IMG/VR virus record: IMGVR_UViG_3300030085_002856 | Location: 268 to 37,689 of that record | DNA length: 37,422 nt | Source of the DNA: a virus | Reading direction: 5' to 3' (one strand) | Shown here: one piece after another, positions 1 through 9,400 of the stretch | How the letters are laid out: each line of letters starts with the position of its first letter | Position numbering within the stretch: position 1 is the stretch's first letter | Notes under the pieces: generated by a model | Seen by the model: only the letters and a program-made list of their open reading frames with translations | What the model was told of the DNA's origin: nothing | Database searches by the model: none | Translations under genes and position numbers: made by a program

Positions 1-3000
1 AGGAATAAACAAGGAACCTCTCCACTGACCCAATCTATCAGTCAACAAACGACGATCCTTTACAACTGCAGTAGCACCAGAAGACGCTACTAATAATTCA
101 CCAACTTCAAAATTACCATAGAAAGAACCTACTGCCTGTGCAGCAAGATCTTCGGTGTTGATATTAATATACTCGGTCGTAGAAGAATACGACGATGGCA
201 TTTCAGCATCAGTATAAGGATTGAACTTATAAAAATCATCGGGTGCAGCAATCTTAAATCTTGCACCAGACTTTTGACCAACTACAGTTTCGCCAATAAC
301 AAAAGGTGTAGAATTGGTTCTTGCATCTGTTGAAGGATCTTTAATAACTTCAATCAGTTTAGGAATCATATAATCACCAACTTTTTGTCCATCAAAGAAT
401 GCATAGAACGTAGTTCTAGGCTTCATTCTAACGACAGTTGCATCAATATTTCTAGATCTGATCCAAGGTATACTGGTTGAAGATACTAAAGTATCACCAA
501 GAGATCTACGGTCAATTCTAGGAACAACTCTGGTTCTAATACCACTTCTAACCTGTCTTCTTGTCGTAGTAGTTGTAGTTCTACGATCAACTGCACGACC
601 ACGACCCCAGGAGGAACGACGACCCGATCTCCAAGTTCTAGAACTTCTAGAAGTACCAGTCCAGGTAGTTCTCCATCCTCTCCATTGAATAGGAGCAAAT
701 CCGTTTTGATCAACTCTTAGTCTTTGTCTAGTGGCTTGGAAATCACCTTCAATGTTGGTAACTCTGACGGGAAGACGACGGGTGTCAATCCAGTCATCTG
801 ATGCAGGAACAAGATCAATTCTACCGATATATGCAAAAACGTTAAATGGGTTGACGTTTTCTACACGAGAAGCATAGGGTTGTTCAATAAGTTTCTCTTC
901 AGAATATGGAAGAGTAATCAGAGGACCAGTTTTTCTATAATTTGTAGACAGAGTTTCATTAATTACCAATGCAACATTAGTTGTATAGTGAGAAGGATGG
1001 CAAGCACCCTCTTCAAAATCTAAAGATGCATTGTAATCAGGATTGCTAACTTGAGACTTAGAATGATCTGTAAAATCATCAACAATAAAACCATTCTTCA
1101 GTCTGCTCTTACCAGAAGCATCGGTAATTTCAGTATTAAAAGTATCCGACTCCAACATGTTTAGTGAAGTGTAATACTCAACCTGGTTGATTCTAGTTTC
1201 AAGTTTACCAATATCTCTCATACTATATCTCTTATTCTCCGACTTAATGACAATCATATCATTGTCGGGATCAAATCCATATGGAGCATGGAGGAGAGTT
1301 GCTAACAGCATACCCTCTGACAGATCATCAGGTTCAACAGGATCTTCCGAAGATTGACCTTTGATAATCTGGAATTCACCATTAGGTAACAGATACGCTT
1401 TATCAATTCTACCGAGATACCAATCAAAGTCGCAGCGGAAACTACTAGAAACTTTGGGGATATCAAACAGTGTAGGTGCTGGCGTTGCAGATGTTGGGAA
1501 AGTTCTCGAATCAAAATCAAATGTCGCTACCTGAACGTATGCGGGAGAAGAAACACTACCAGTACCCGTATACAGATTTCTTACTCCAGGACGGAAATCC
1601 AAATAATCGGGCAAGAATTTATCAACATAAAGAGGAACATCTTCATAGCGAGTGTCGAGGTAAGATTGTCCACCAAAATAGTCTCCTGTTGCAGAATGAC
1701 TATAGTAATCTAATACGATCTTAATTTTTCTAATTGGCGTAGCAACACCACTCTTAGAAATACCATAGATAAAATCTGTTTGACCATTTCCTAAGTCATA
1801 ACGATCAGTAATAACCTTAGAACCATCAACAATAGAACCTGCAGAGTCATTAATAATTCCACTAATAGCAGTATCCGTACTGTCTGTTCCCGTTACGGTC
1901 TCGCCAACTACAAACTTACCATCAAGATATACAATAGTAAGTTTCAATGTGCTGGAATTGAAATCTACAACTCTTGCTCTCGCCTTAGATGTCTTGCCTG
2001 TAACAATTGATCCAGTTTCAAAGAATGCTGCCTCAACTAAAGTAATGGAGGGAAGAACAGGATCATTGTCATCTAGAGATTCATAAACAGCATGAATCTT
2101 ATATACATCAGCAATACCAAGAGAAATATCTCTATCTTCAATTCTAGTTCCATAAGTATCAGAATATGTCAATCCATACTTTTGTTTCTCGTTATTGGTA
2201 ATAGTTTTGTTTGCCTTCATGACAAACATTTGCTGAGGAGATTTTGTCTTTCTTTGAGTTACATTTTTAGAGATAGATGCAGTTACTTTAATGGAAGTAA
2301 TATTGGTCAGATTATCAATCTGAATAGTTGTTCTATCAGCAGATGTAAAAGTAGTATATCCTAAAGCACTACTAGATTCTGTATCAATTGGGATTTGATC
2401 ACCAACTGGATGATTAGAGTTACTACTTGCCAGTACAGTGAATGTATAGTTCTCATCAGAAAGTGATTCAAACTGCTCATTCTCAGGCAGAGTAATTGAT
2501 ACTGAGTTAGAAGACACCGTTTGACTATCAAACGTTCTTCTTACAACCATGGATTCATCAGAAATGCTCTTGACATAAGGTCTAGGCATTGGTTGAAGAA
2601 GAGATGCCTTTTCAGTCTCTTTCAACTTTGATCTATATCTAACCAAACTAGTATAGTCTCCTGCCGTAGGAGCACTACTACCAGGTGTTACATTAACAGT
2701 TTGATTTGCAAAATTGAAAATCTTTGTAGTCGAAGGAAGATCAGTAGGATCAATAGAATCTACATCAACAAAATTAGTTTTATTAAAATAAATTCTATCT
2801 CCTGCACGCAAATCTACAGAGAAATTGGAGTTAAGACCAGTGATGCTTGCACCAACAGTAGCAACATCAAATGTCAAACTTGCAGCGCCACCGCCTCCAA
2901 GTTTTGCATCAGTAACAGTAAAGGTCTCATTTACAACATAGTTGTTACCACCATTTGTGATCGTTACTGTAGCACCACCTCCAGAAGCGACTACGATAGA

Positions 3001-4875
3001 AAACTCTGCACCAAAACCATCTTCATCGGTAGTATAATCCGATGCACCAATCACATATGTTCCTGGTGTTCTAGAAGCATCTGCAGCACTAACAGTATCT
3101 ACAGTGAGAACATCTCCCTGAGTAGTACTATATGTAAATGTTGCACCTTGAAGGGTTCTCTGATCTTCTAAAATAATATCCGAAGTAAATTCAATTGCAC
3201 TGTTAGTCTCATCGCGAGCAACAAACTGACGAACGTCTGAATATTCAAAACTATAAATCTCGTCAATGGTATCTTTATCTAAACCATCAACAGTAATCAT
3301 TTCACCTTTCTGGAATGAACCTTCTACTTGATAAAGGTTGGCATCATCCGCAGCAGTAATAGAATCTACAAGAAATGCTCTAGCACCAGAAGTTTTACCA
3401 ATGATTACTGAACCTGCAGCAATAGTCTGATTTGATGCTAATCGAATAGCAGTAAACATTTGAATATCAAACAAATACAACTTGTATCTGTCATCAGCAT
3501 TACCAAATGTAGTATCCGTTCCGTCAGATTTATGCTCTAAAGAAGCAACCCTTGCATATCCAATGAGATCGCCTGCTGCACTACCTTGAGAAGATGTGAA
3601 TGCATCTCTTAATTCTACAGTTTGATATGCATTGGTAATTGTAGAACCAGAAACATTTAAAAACCCATAAACATTATCAATCTCTGAGAAGTTACCGAGT
3701 TCAAAGGGGATAATAGTATTTTGAGCACTATTAGTATCCCTTGGTTTATCGAGATCAACATACGTCGGAGACATATTTTTAATTCGATATCCTCGGACAT
3801 ATGCTGTTCCAGGACCAAATTCTAAAGCATACTTTGCCGAATCTGCGGTGTTACCATCAGAAGTAGTGTCACCTGTTTCATAAACGCCATTGTTAAATCC
3901 ATCGTTCAGATTTTCTCTATTTGTAATTTGGAAATCTTGAACAACATAATCTCCAGACTCTTCATATGTTCTAAGTGCAAGAGATTTTTCTAATTCATCA
4001 TATGCACTACGTTCTACTAGTTTTTCTACCTTACCACCATTAATACGAAGCAATTCAATAAAGTCTTTATCTGCTTCGTCGGTTAGTAATTTCTTAATTA
4101 AATTTGTGGTGATTCTAAATCTATGAGCACCAGGAGCAGCATAGTTAGATGTTCCAGCAGCATTATCGTTAAGACTGAGGTCGTCTTCTGGTGTAACAAT
4201 TGACTCAAGAATTTCGAGTCCAATTCTGTACTTTGGATTGGTTCCATATTGATCAAGAAGAATGTACTGATAAGGAACGTCTACAAAGAAACCTCTGATG
4301 TAATAAACACCATCTTGAACATACGCTGCAGAACCAGTTTGAATTGCCGCAGTAGGAAGTAACTGAGCAAATGGTGATCCGATCTCAATCAGCGTAGTGC
4401 CGAAAGTGATTTCAACGTCAGTAACTAATTGCTCATTATTGATAAACGTCTGAGTTGTATTTGTATCACCACCCGACTCAATATATTTTACATACAGTGT
4501 GATATATCCTTTATCAGAATCAGTTTCTGAAATACTAAACAGAACTTTTGCTTTAACGCCAGATGTCAAACCCTCAATGATTTTACCAGTCAACTGAGTT
4601 CTATACAGTTCAACATCAGCACCCAGGAAAGACTCCTGAAGCATGATTGCATCAACTTCCAAGTCATAACCAACTTGACCAGGAATGACCATGGCACCAT
4701 CTTTGAACAGGTGAGAACCAACGTTCTCTACCTGATTTTGCATGACGCTCTGCATCGTTGTGAGTTCTCTTGCCTGAATAGGAAATCCAGGACGGAACAG
4801 CACTCGATAGAAATTCTTATCCTTATCGAAGTCGTCGTAATAAGGTGTGACGTTGAGATTAGTGTTTTGTGCCAT
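1..4875 (-). CDS. DUF4815-type large virion structural protein (tail fibre/baseplate), 3' end beyond window
   Basis: The frame is open from an ATG at 4875 to the left edge, giving 1625 codons with no stop, so the C-terminus is missing. The N-terminus reads MAQNTNLNVTPYYDDFDKDK, followed by FYRVLFRPGFPIQARELTTM, which I recognise as the start of the DUF4815 family of T4-like cyanophage and pelagiphage tail proteins. Around residue 640 there is a Gly-rich GGGGAASLTF stretch like the GSGY modules of the neighbouring genes. Residues about 1386-1450 are unusually rich in Arg, Trp, Ser and Thr (for example WRGWRTTWTGTSRSSRTWRS). The start codon overlaps the gp8 stop (TAATG), suggesting translational coupling. 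The position after gp8 corresponds to the T4 gene 9/10 region, so a role in peripheral baseplate or fibre attachment is inferred. Family recognition is by memory of the N-terminal motif; exact function is unknown. Confidence 0.82.
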   Translation of the reverse strand, partial: MAQNTNLNVTPYYDDFDKDKNFYRVLFRPGFPIQARELTTMQSVMQNQVENVGSHLFKDGAMVIPGQVGYDLEVDAIMLQESFLGADVELYRTQLTGKIIEGLTSGVKAKVLFSISETDSDKGYITLYVKYIESGGDTNTTQTFINNEQLVTDVEITFGTTLIEIGSPFAQLLPTAAIQTGSAAYVQDGVYYIRGFFVDVPYQYILLDQYGTNPKYRIGLEILESIVTPEDDLSLNDNAAGTSNYAAPGAHRFRITTNLIKKLLTDEADKDFIELLRINGGKVEKLVERSAYDELEKSLALRTYEESGDYVVQDFQITNRENLNDGFNNGVYETGDTTSDGNTADSAKYALEFGPGTAYVRGYRIKNMSPTYVDLDKPRDTNSAQNTIIPFELGNFSEIDNVYGFLNVSGSTITNAYQTVELRDAFTSSQGSAAGDLIGYARVASLEHKSDGTDTTFGNADDRYKLYLFDIQMFTAIRLASNQTIAAGSVIIGKTSGARAFLVDSITAADDANLYQVEGSFQKGEMITVDGLDKDTIDEIYSFEYSDVRQFVARDETNSAIEFTSDIILEDQRTLQGATFTYSTTQGDVLTVDTVSAADASRTPGTYVIGASDYTTDEDGFGAEFSIVVASGGGATVTITNGGNNYVVNETFTVTDAKLGGGGAASLTFDVATVGASITGLNSNFSVDLRAGDRIYFNKTNFVDVDSIDPTDLPSTTKIFNFANQTVNVTPGSSAPTAGDYTSLVRYRSKLKETEKASLLQPMPRPYVKSISDESMVVRRTFDSQTVSSNSVSITLPENEQFESLSDENYTFTVLASSNSNHPVGDQIPIDTESSSALGYTTFTSADRTTIQIDNLTNITSIKVTASISKNVTQRKTKSPQQMFVMKANKTITNNEKQKYGLTYSDTYGTRIEDRDISLGIADVYKIHAVYESLDDNDPVLPSITLVEAAFFETGSIVTGKTSKARARVVDFNSSTLKLTIVYLDGKFVVGETVTGTDSTDTAISGIINDSAGSIVDGSKVITDRYDLGNGQTDFIYGISKSGVATPIRKIKIVLDYYSHSATGDYFGGQSYLDTRYEDVPLYVDKFLPDYLDFRPGVRNLYTGTGSVSSPAYVQVATFDFDSRTFPTSATPAPTLFDIPKVSSSFRCDFDWYLGRIDKAYLLPNGEFQIIKGQSSEDPVEPDDLSEGMLLATLLHAPYGFDPDNDMIVIKSENKRYSMRDIGKLETRINQVEYYTSLNMLESDTFNTEITDASGKSRLKNGFIVDDFTDHSKSQVSNPDYNASLDFEEGACHPSHYTTNVALVINETLSTNYRKTGPLITLPYSEEKLIEQPYASRVENVNPFNVFAYIGRIDLVPASDDWIDTRRLPVRVTNIEGDFQATRQRLRVDQNGFAPIQWRGWRTTWTGTSRSSRTWRSGRRSSWGRGRAVDRRTTTTTTRRQVRSGIRTRVVPRIDRRSLGDTLVSSTSIPWIRSRNIDATVVRMKPRTTFYAFFDGQKVGDYMIPKLIEVIKDPSTDARTNSTPFVIGETVVGQKSGARFKIAAPDDFYKFNPYTDAEMPSSYSSTTEYININTEDLAAQAVGSFYGNFEVGELLVASSGATAVVKDRRLLTDRLGQWRGSLFIP

Positions 4876-6407
4876 TAGAACTCGATTACGATTTTGATGT
4901 CTTCTACCTGGTCGTTTGCACGACTGATTGCTCTTCTATTATCTATATAAACAACTTGACCGCTGTTTGGTTCAATCTCTGGTTTTGCATAACCATTATT
5001 AAATCTCATACCCAAATCATATTCAGTGTTATTAATAGTTCTAGAAGAAGAGTTGGGAACTGCTGGGAAGTTCACATCTGGTTGACCAGATGCACCAGAA
5101 GTTGCTCCACTAATAACGTTAGAACCATCAAACTCATTTTGAGTACCTGTAACTTCTGGGAAAATACCATCAACAGAGTTTTGATAGTATTTTAAAAGTT
5201 TTGTGATGGGATTCCAAGAAACAACACGACCACGAGCAGTAACATTAGTACCACCAACAACACGAGTTTGAGTGATGATTTCGTCAGGAACGTAGTTACC
5301 TTGGAAAGTTGGAGAGAAAATAACTGCTTTTGCAGCAGAAACTGTCAAATCGGAAATAAGTTCCGCTGTTCCAAACTTAAGGGGATTAGTAACCAAACCA
5401 ATACGACGATAGTCGTTATCAATAGGGAAGTCGCCAGCACCCTCATCATATGAGAGTTTGGCATTAATCATGACACGGAATCCACCAAGTTCAATAGCAG
5501 AATCATCACCATGTCCATTTGGAGGAGGAATGATTACATCAACTTCTCCACTTGTGCCAGTTCCGATGCCAGTAATAGAACTAATACTAATCTGACCAAA
5601 AGTATAACCAGTTCCACCCGAAGTTACAGTAGCAGAAGTGATTTTTCCGCCATCAACAACGATAGAAACACGACCACCAGCACCATCTCCATTGATAGCA
5701 ACATTGTCATAAGTACCATTGTTATATCCAGAACCTGCTGAGTTAATGACAACGGTGTCAATTTCACCAGTAACTGCATTAGTTTTTACCGCGTCATTGG
5801 TAAAGACGGGCATGTAATCATTGGAGAAAAACTTGAGGACTGAAGCAACAGGAATGGTGTACATGTATTTCCAACGATATCCATCACCAGTAGTGATGAT
5901 GCTAGTGGAAGTGCCAGTAGGCTCAACTGTAGAAGGTTTACCATTAGGGTCAGAGGGAGACGTACCGTTATAAATGCACTTATAGACTTGATATTGCGAG
6001 TTTACAACATAAAAATCTGCATCATAAAGTTTGGTTGCACCTGAGGAAGCAGTCTTACTAGGAGAATAGTCATGGCGATACATGTCATATGTAAAACCAA
6101 GTCCACCAGTGGTTTGTTCTGGAGATACCCAATCAATTCTACGGACAACCTGAATCGTATCAGACGCCAATACTCTCTTAAGAGAGATCATATCATCATA
6201 TGAGTTGGAAAACTCGGAGAAAGAATCTACCGCCTGAGGAGGAGAGTTCTCATTATCCCAGGGTTGAGGTCTCCCAATATAAACATAAAGTCTATCTCTA
6301 TTAGAACCTGCCGCAGAATCACTCTGAGTTGCGTCAGGACCTTCAAGGGATTTAATAAATTTTCTCGCAGAAAATATTCTGAACTGATCAGTAAGTAGGG
6401 CTGCCAT
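4875..6407 (-). CDS. 8: Baseplate wedge subunit gp8, enlarged by a GSGY insertion
   Basis: This 510-aa protein matches the T4 gp8 pattern: an N-terminal FRIFSARKFIKSL, then a YVYIGRPQPWDNENSPP segment (T4 has a comparable 'FGRSEPW' region), VVRRIDWVSPEQTTGG, and TTGDGYRWKYMYTIP, equivalent to the T4 'GDGYVWEYLFEIP' segment. gp8 forms part of the wedge around the hub. T4 gp8 is about 334 aa; the extra length is explained largely by residues about 213-300, which contain two GSGY-type beta repeats (INSAGSGYNNGTYDNVAING, SGGTGYTFGQISI) and end in VDVIIPPPNG. A near-parallel module occurs in the giant protein. A late promoter motif lies 27-34 bases upstream of the ATG. The stop overlaps the next start by one base (TAATG). 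Confident assignment; the role of the insertion is unknown. Confidence 0.9.
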   Translation of the reverse strand: MAALLTDQFRIFSARKFIKSLEGPDATQSDSAAGSNRDRLYVYIGRPQPWDNENSPPQAVDSFSEFSNSYDDMISLKRVLASDTIQVVRRIDWVSPEQTTGGLGFTYDMYRHDYSPSKTASSGATKLYDADFYVVNSQYQVYKCIYNGTSPSDPNGKPSTVEPTGTSTSIITTGDGYRWKYMYTIPVASVLKFFSNDYMPVFTNDAVKTNAVTGEIDTVVINSAGSGYNNGTYDNVAINGDGAGGRVSIVVDGGKITSATVTSGGTGYTFGQISISSITGIGTGTSGEVDVIIPPPNGHGDDSAIELGGFRVMINAKLSYDEGAGDFPIDNDYRRIGLVTNPLKFGTAELISDLTVSAAKAVIFSPTFQGNYVPDEIITQTRVVGGTNVTARGRVVSWNPITKLLKYYQNSVDGIFPEVTGTQNEFDGSNVISGATSGASGQPDVNFPAVPNSSSRTINNTEYDLGMRFNNGYAKPEIEPNSGQVVYIDNRRAISRANDQVEDIKIVIEF

Positions 6408-6433
6408 CTCTTAGGTACTATTGTCCTCTTGTT

Positions 6434-6441
6434 TATTTATG
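6434..6441 (-). promoter_or_regulatory. T4-like late promoter motif CATAAATA before gp8
   Basis: On the minus strand the 38-bp spacer between the 1386-aa gene and gp8 contains CATAAATA, matching the NATAAATA form of the T4-type late promoter. It lies about 26 bases before the gp8 ATG, leaving room for a short leader. The same motif occurs at two other gene junctions here. Motif read by eye; start site inferred. Confidence 0.65.
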
Positions 6442-6445
6442 TTGA

Positions 6446-9400
6446 TTATGAACGAACACTTGTCAAGTATTCGATACTCTTGATTCTATAGGATGCTCCA
6501 CCATTACCACTAATCTTCTCACCACCAATAATCGCATACCCAGCAGCACCAGAACCAGTTGTATCTGATGCATCATTAGTAAATGTTACTGTTGGGTGAA
6601 GATTGTATGTACCATCAATCGTAGATTCGATACCATAACCACCATTAGTTAAAGTGATACTAGCAACTTGATCACCCGCAGTTGTCATATTCACAGTTCC
6701 AACAGCCTGAATATCACCAACATTTTCAATAGTAACTGTAGGTGCAGCAGTATAGTTGGTTCCAGCATCTTGAATGTAGATATCTACGATGGTGCTATTT
6801 TCGGAGAACTGATACAGATATCCAGATTCACCGACATTTACGTTGCCAGTATTAAATGGAACAATATCTTTTACCTGCAGAATATTTGTATTAGGATCCC
6901 AAGATACGACAGTTCCTTGAATGCCAGAAACTTCTCCTGTTACCAACTCATTAACACTGAAGTTTTGTCCATTACCAGCATTTGGATCTAATGTAATATT
7001 AACAATGGATGTATGGTCTGTTCCTTCGCTAAGTCCTCCTGCGGTAGAAATATTCGCATATACAAATGGAACGCTAGCATCTTTAACACTATCACCAACT
7101 TGAAGCAGGGTTGTATTTGTTCCACCCTGAGTTTCTTCAATACCATAAAGTGAAGTGGCGATTCCACCATCTAAGTTAATCTGATTCTCAAAAGTAGTTC
7201 CAGTATTTACCAGGTCAGCAATTCCATCACCAGCACCATCGTTTTCATCATTATCTTCAAACTTTCTGTTTTGAAGTGTACTGATAGGAACTGTTAACGT
7301 TGTAATAGTTTCTCCATTTTCAATAAGAAGAACATGAGGTTGTTGTCCAGAATTGCTACTATTAGCGACTCCAGCATCAAACTGTACCGTTGCATCTTCA
7401 GCTAACGCCGCACCACCATCAATGAATGCAAGTTCATCAATCTCGAATACAACTAATAGCTCTCTTGTAACTGGATTCCAGTCATAGACTTTAGCTACCT
7501 TATTGTTAGCATTTTCAACTCTACGAATCAGTCTATCACCAACATTAAACTTATAAGTAGAGACTCCATTAATATCGTTTTGAGTGTCATCAAGAATAAC
7601 TCTCTGATCATAGTTGAAGTTTACACCACGAGTGAGACCAACAAACTTCTCGTCTGTTTTTGAAGTATAAGAAATAGTTTCATATCCGACAATAAACTCA
7701 CCAGAACCTGGGAAGGAACTAGTTGATTTAACAAAAATCTCAGTATCTGAAGGTGTTACACTCTTTGTTAGTCCAGACAGGTAAATATTTGATGCATTAA
7801 ATGCTTGACGAGATCTAGTCTTACGCTTCAGATTTACCAATCTAGTGAAAATGACATTAGGTGGAGTTGTATATCCTTCACCCTCTTCAGTAACAGTGAT
7901 TGAAGTTATTTCACCCTGACTAATTTCAGCTACTGCTTTTGCACCAACACCACCACCACCTGTAATCAGAATGTATGGTGCTTCTTGATAGAATTCACCA
8001 CTATTACCAATAGAAATAGAAGTAACTCTACCAGCGGTATCGATTTTAGCAGCACCTTGAGCATCTTGACCACCACCACCTTCAAAAATCATAGTAGGTG
8101 CGGTACTATAACTTCTTCCAGGATTGAGGAGTGTTAAACCAGTAACAGTTTGAACCGTTGGTGTGGCAACTGCTCCAGATCCTTCACCACCTAAGATTCT
8201 TGCTTTTGCAGGTCCATAATAGTTATCACCATTTTTTGACATTTTAATATAAGAGACTGTTCCTGAATCAGTTAATACAACCTCTCCTTCTGCACCATTT
8301 GGAAAAAGTTCTACCACGTCTGGCACAGCATCACTCTCAAAGAGTGGGGTTCCATAATATTTCGGACCAATAGCATATGGATATACAGGATCTCCATTAC
8401 TATCCTCAGTCATAAAGTATGCATAAGTTCCATTTGGATATTCTGGAGTTACTCCAAATTTACCATTGAACTCATCCAGAGTTCCAACTCCAGAATCGTA
8501 AATATAATCACTAACCAAATCTCCTAACAAATAACCAACTTGAACAGTTCTTAAACCGAGATTACTAGTTACATACGCAAAAATGTAAAGTGTTGTTGCT
8601 GCTGTTGCTGGAACTGTAAATCTTATTTCTCTCTGAGACGCAGCATTAAATCCCGCAATATATGCAGCAAAAGTAGAAACCTGAGATCCATCGAGATAAT
8701 ATTCTGATCCTAATGTAAACAGATAGGATGTATTTCCGATATCGGATGGATTACCTGTAGAGTGCCAACCATTTTCGGTTTCCGAGAATAATAAAAACTG
8801 ATCATCATTAGAAGAATCATCTTGATTGAAGACATAAGTTTTTCCCCTTTCAAGAGATAAGAAGTTTGGTCTAGAACCATCAAATAAAAACTGACCACTA
8901 GATACAGTCACATTATAAGTAACTGTTCCATTAGTATTAACCTGTGGTCTTGCACCAGCAAGTTCTGCAGTCGTTCTCAATCTATAAGATGAAACTTCTC
9001 TAGCAACAGTTCCACTAGAGTTATATCCCCAAGGACCATATATGGGATATCCATCAAAGGACATACCAATGACTTTAGAGTGTCCATCCGTATGACGACT
9101 GTAGTCTGGAGTACCACTATTGTCATAGTAGTTACTCACATAATAAGTATTTGGCGTAGTTTCCTCATCATGTTCTGGCTTGATAACCATATACCCTTCA
9201 TCACCATTATATCCAGACATGTCTGGATGACTTTTGCAGTAATAGTAAATCCTATTACTTTCATCTGCATTCATAATGAATAGTGGTTGATATTCATTTT
9301 CGTAGTCAGCCGCAGGTGCTGCAGAAGCACCTGTACTATTGTAATACAGTGTTCCAGGAGTATCATTATGAGTTCCATCCGCAGTTGTACTAAACTGCAT

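Noticed and set aside
2701-3171. 156-aa plus-strand reading frame
   Set aside because: It is antisense to the DUF4815 gene, Ser/Cys/Ile-rich and without a ribosome site; a reflection of the codon use of the opposite gene. The same applies to the other plus-strand frames in the window.
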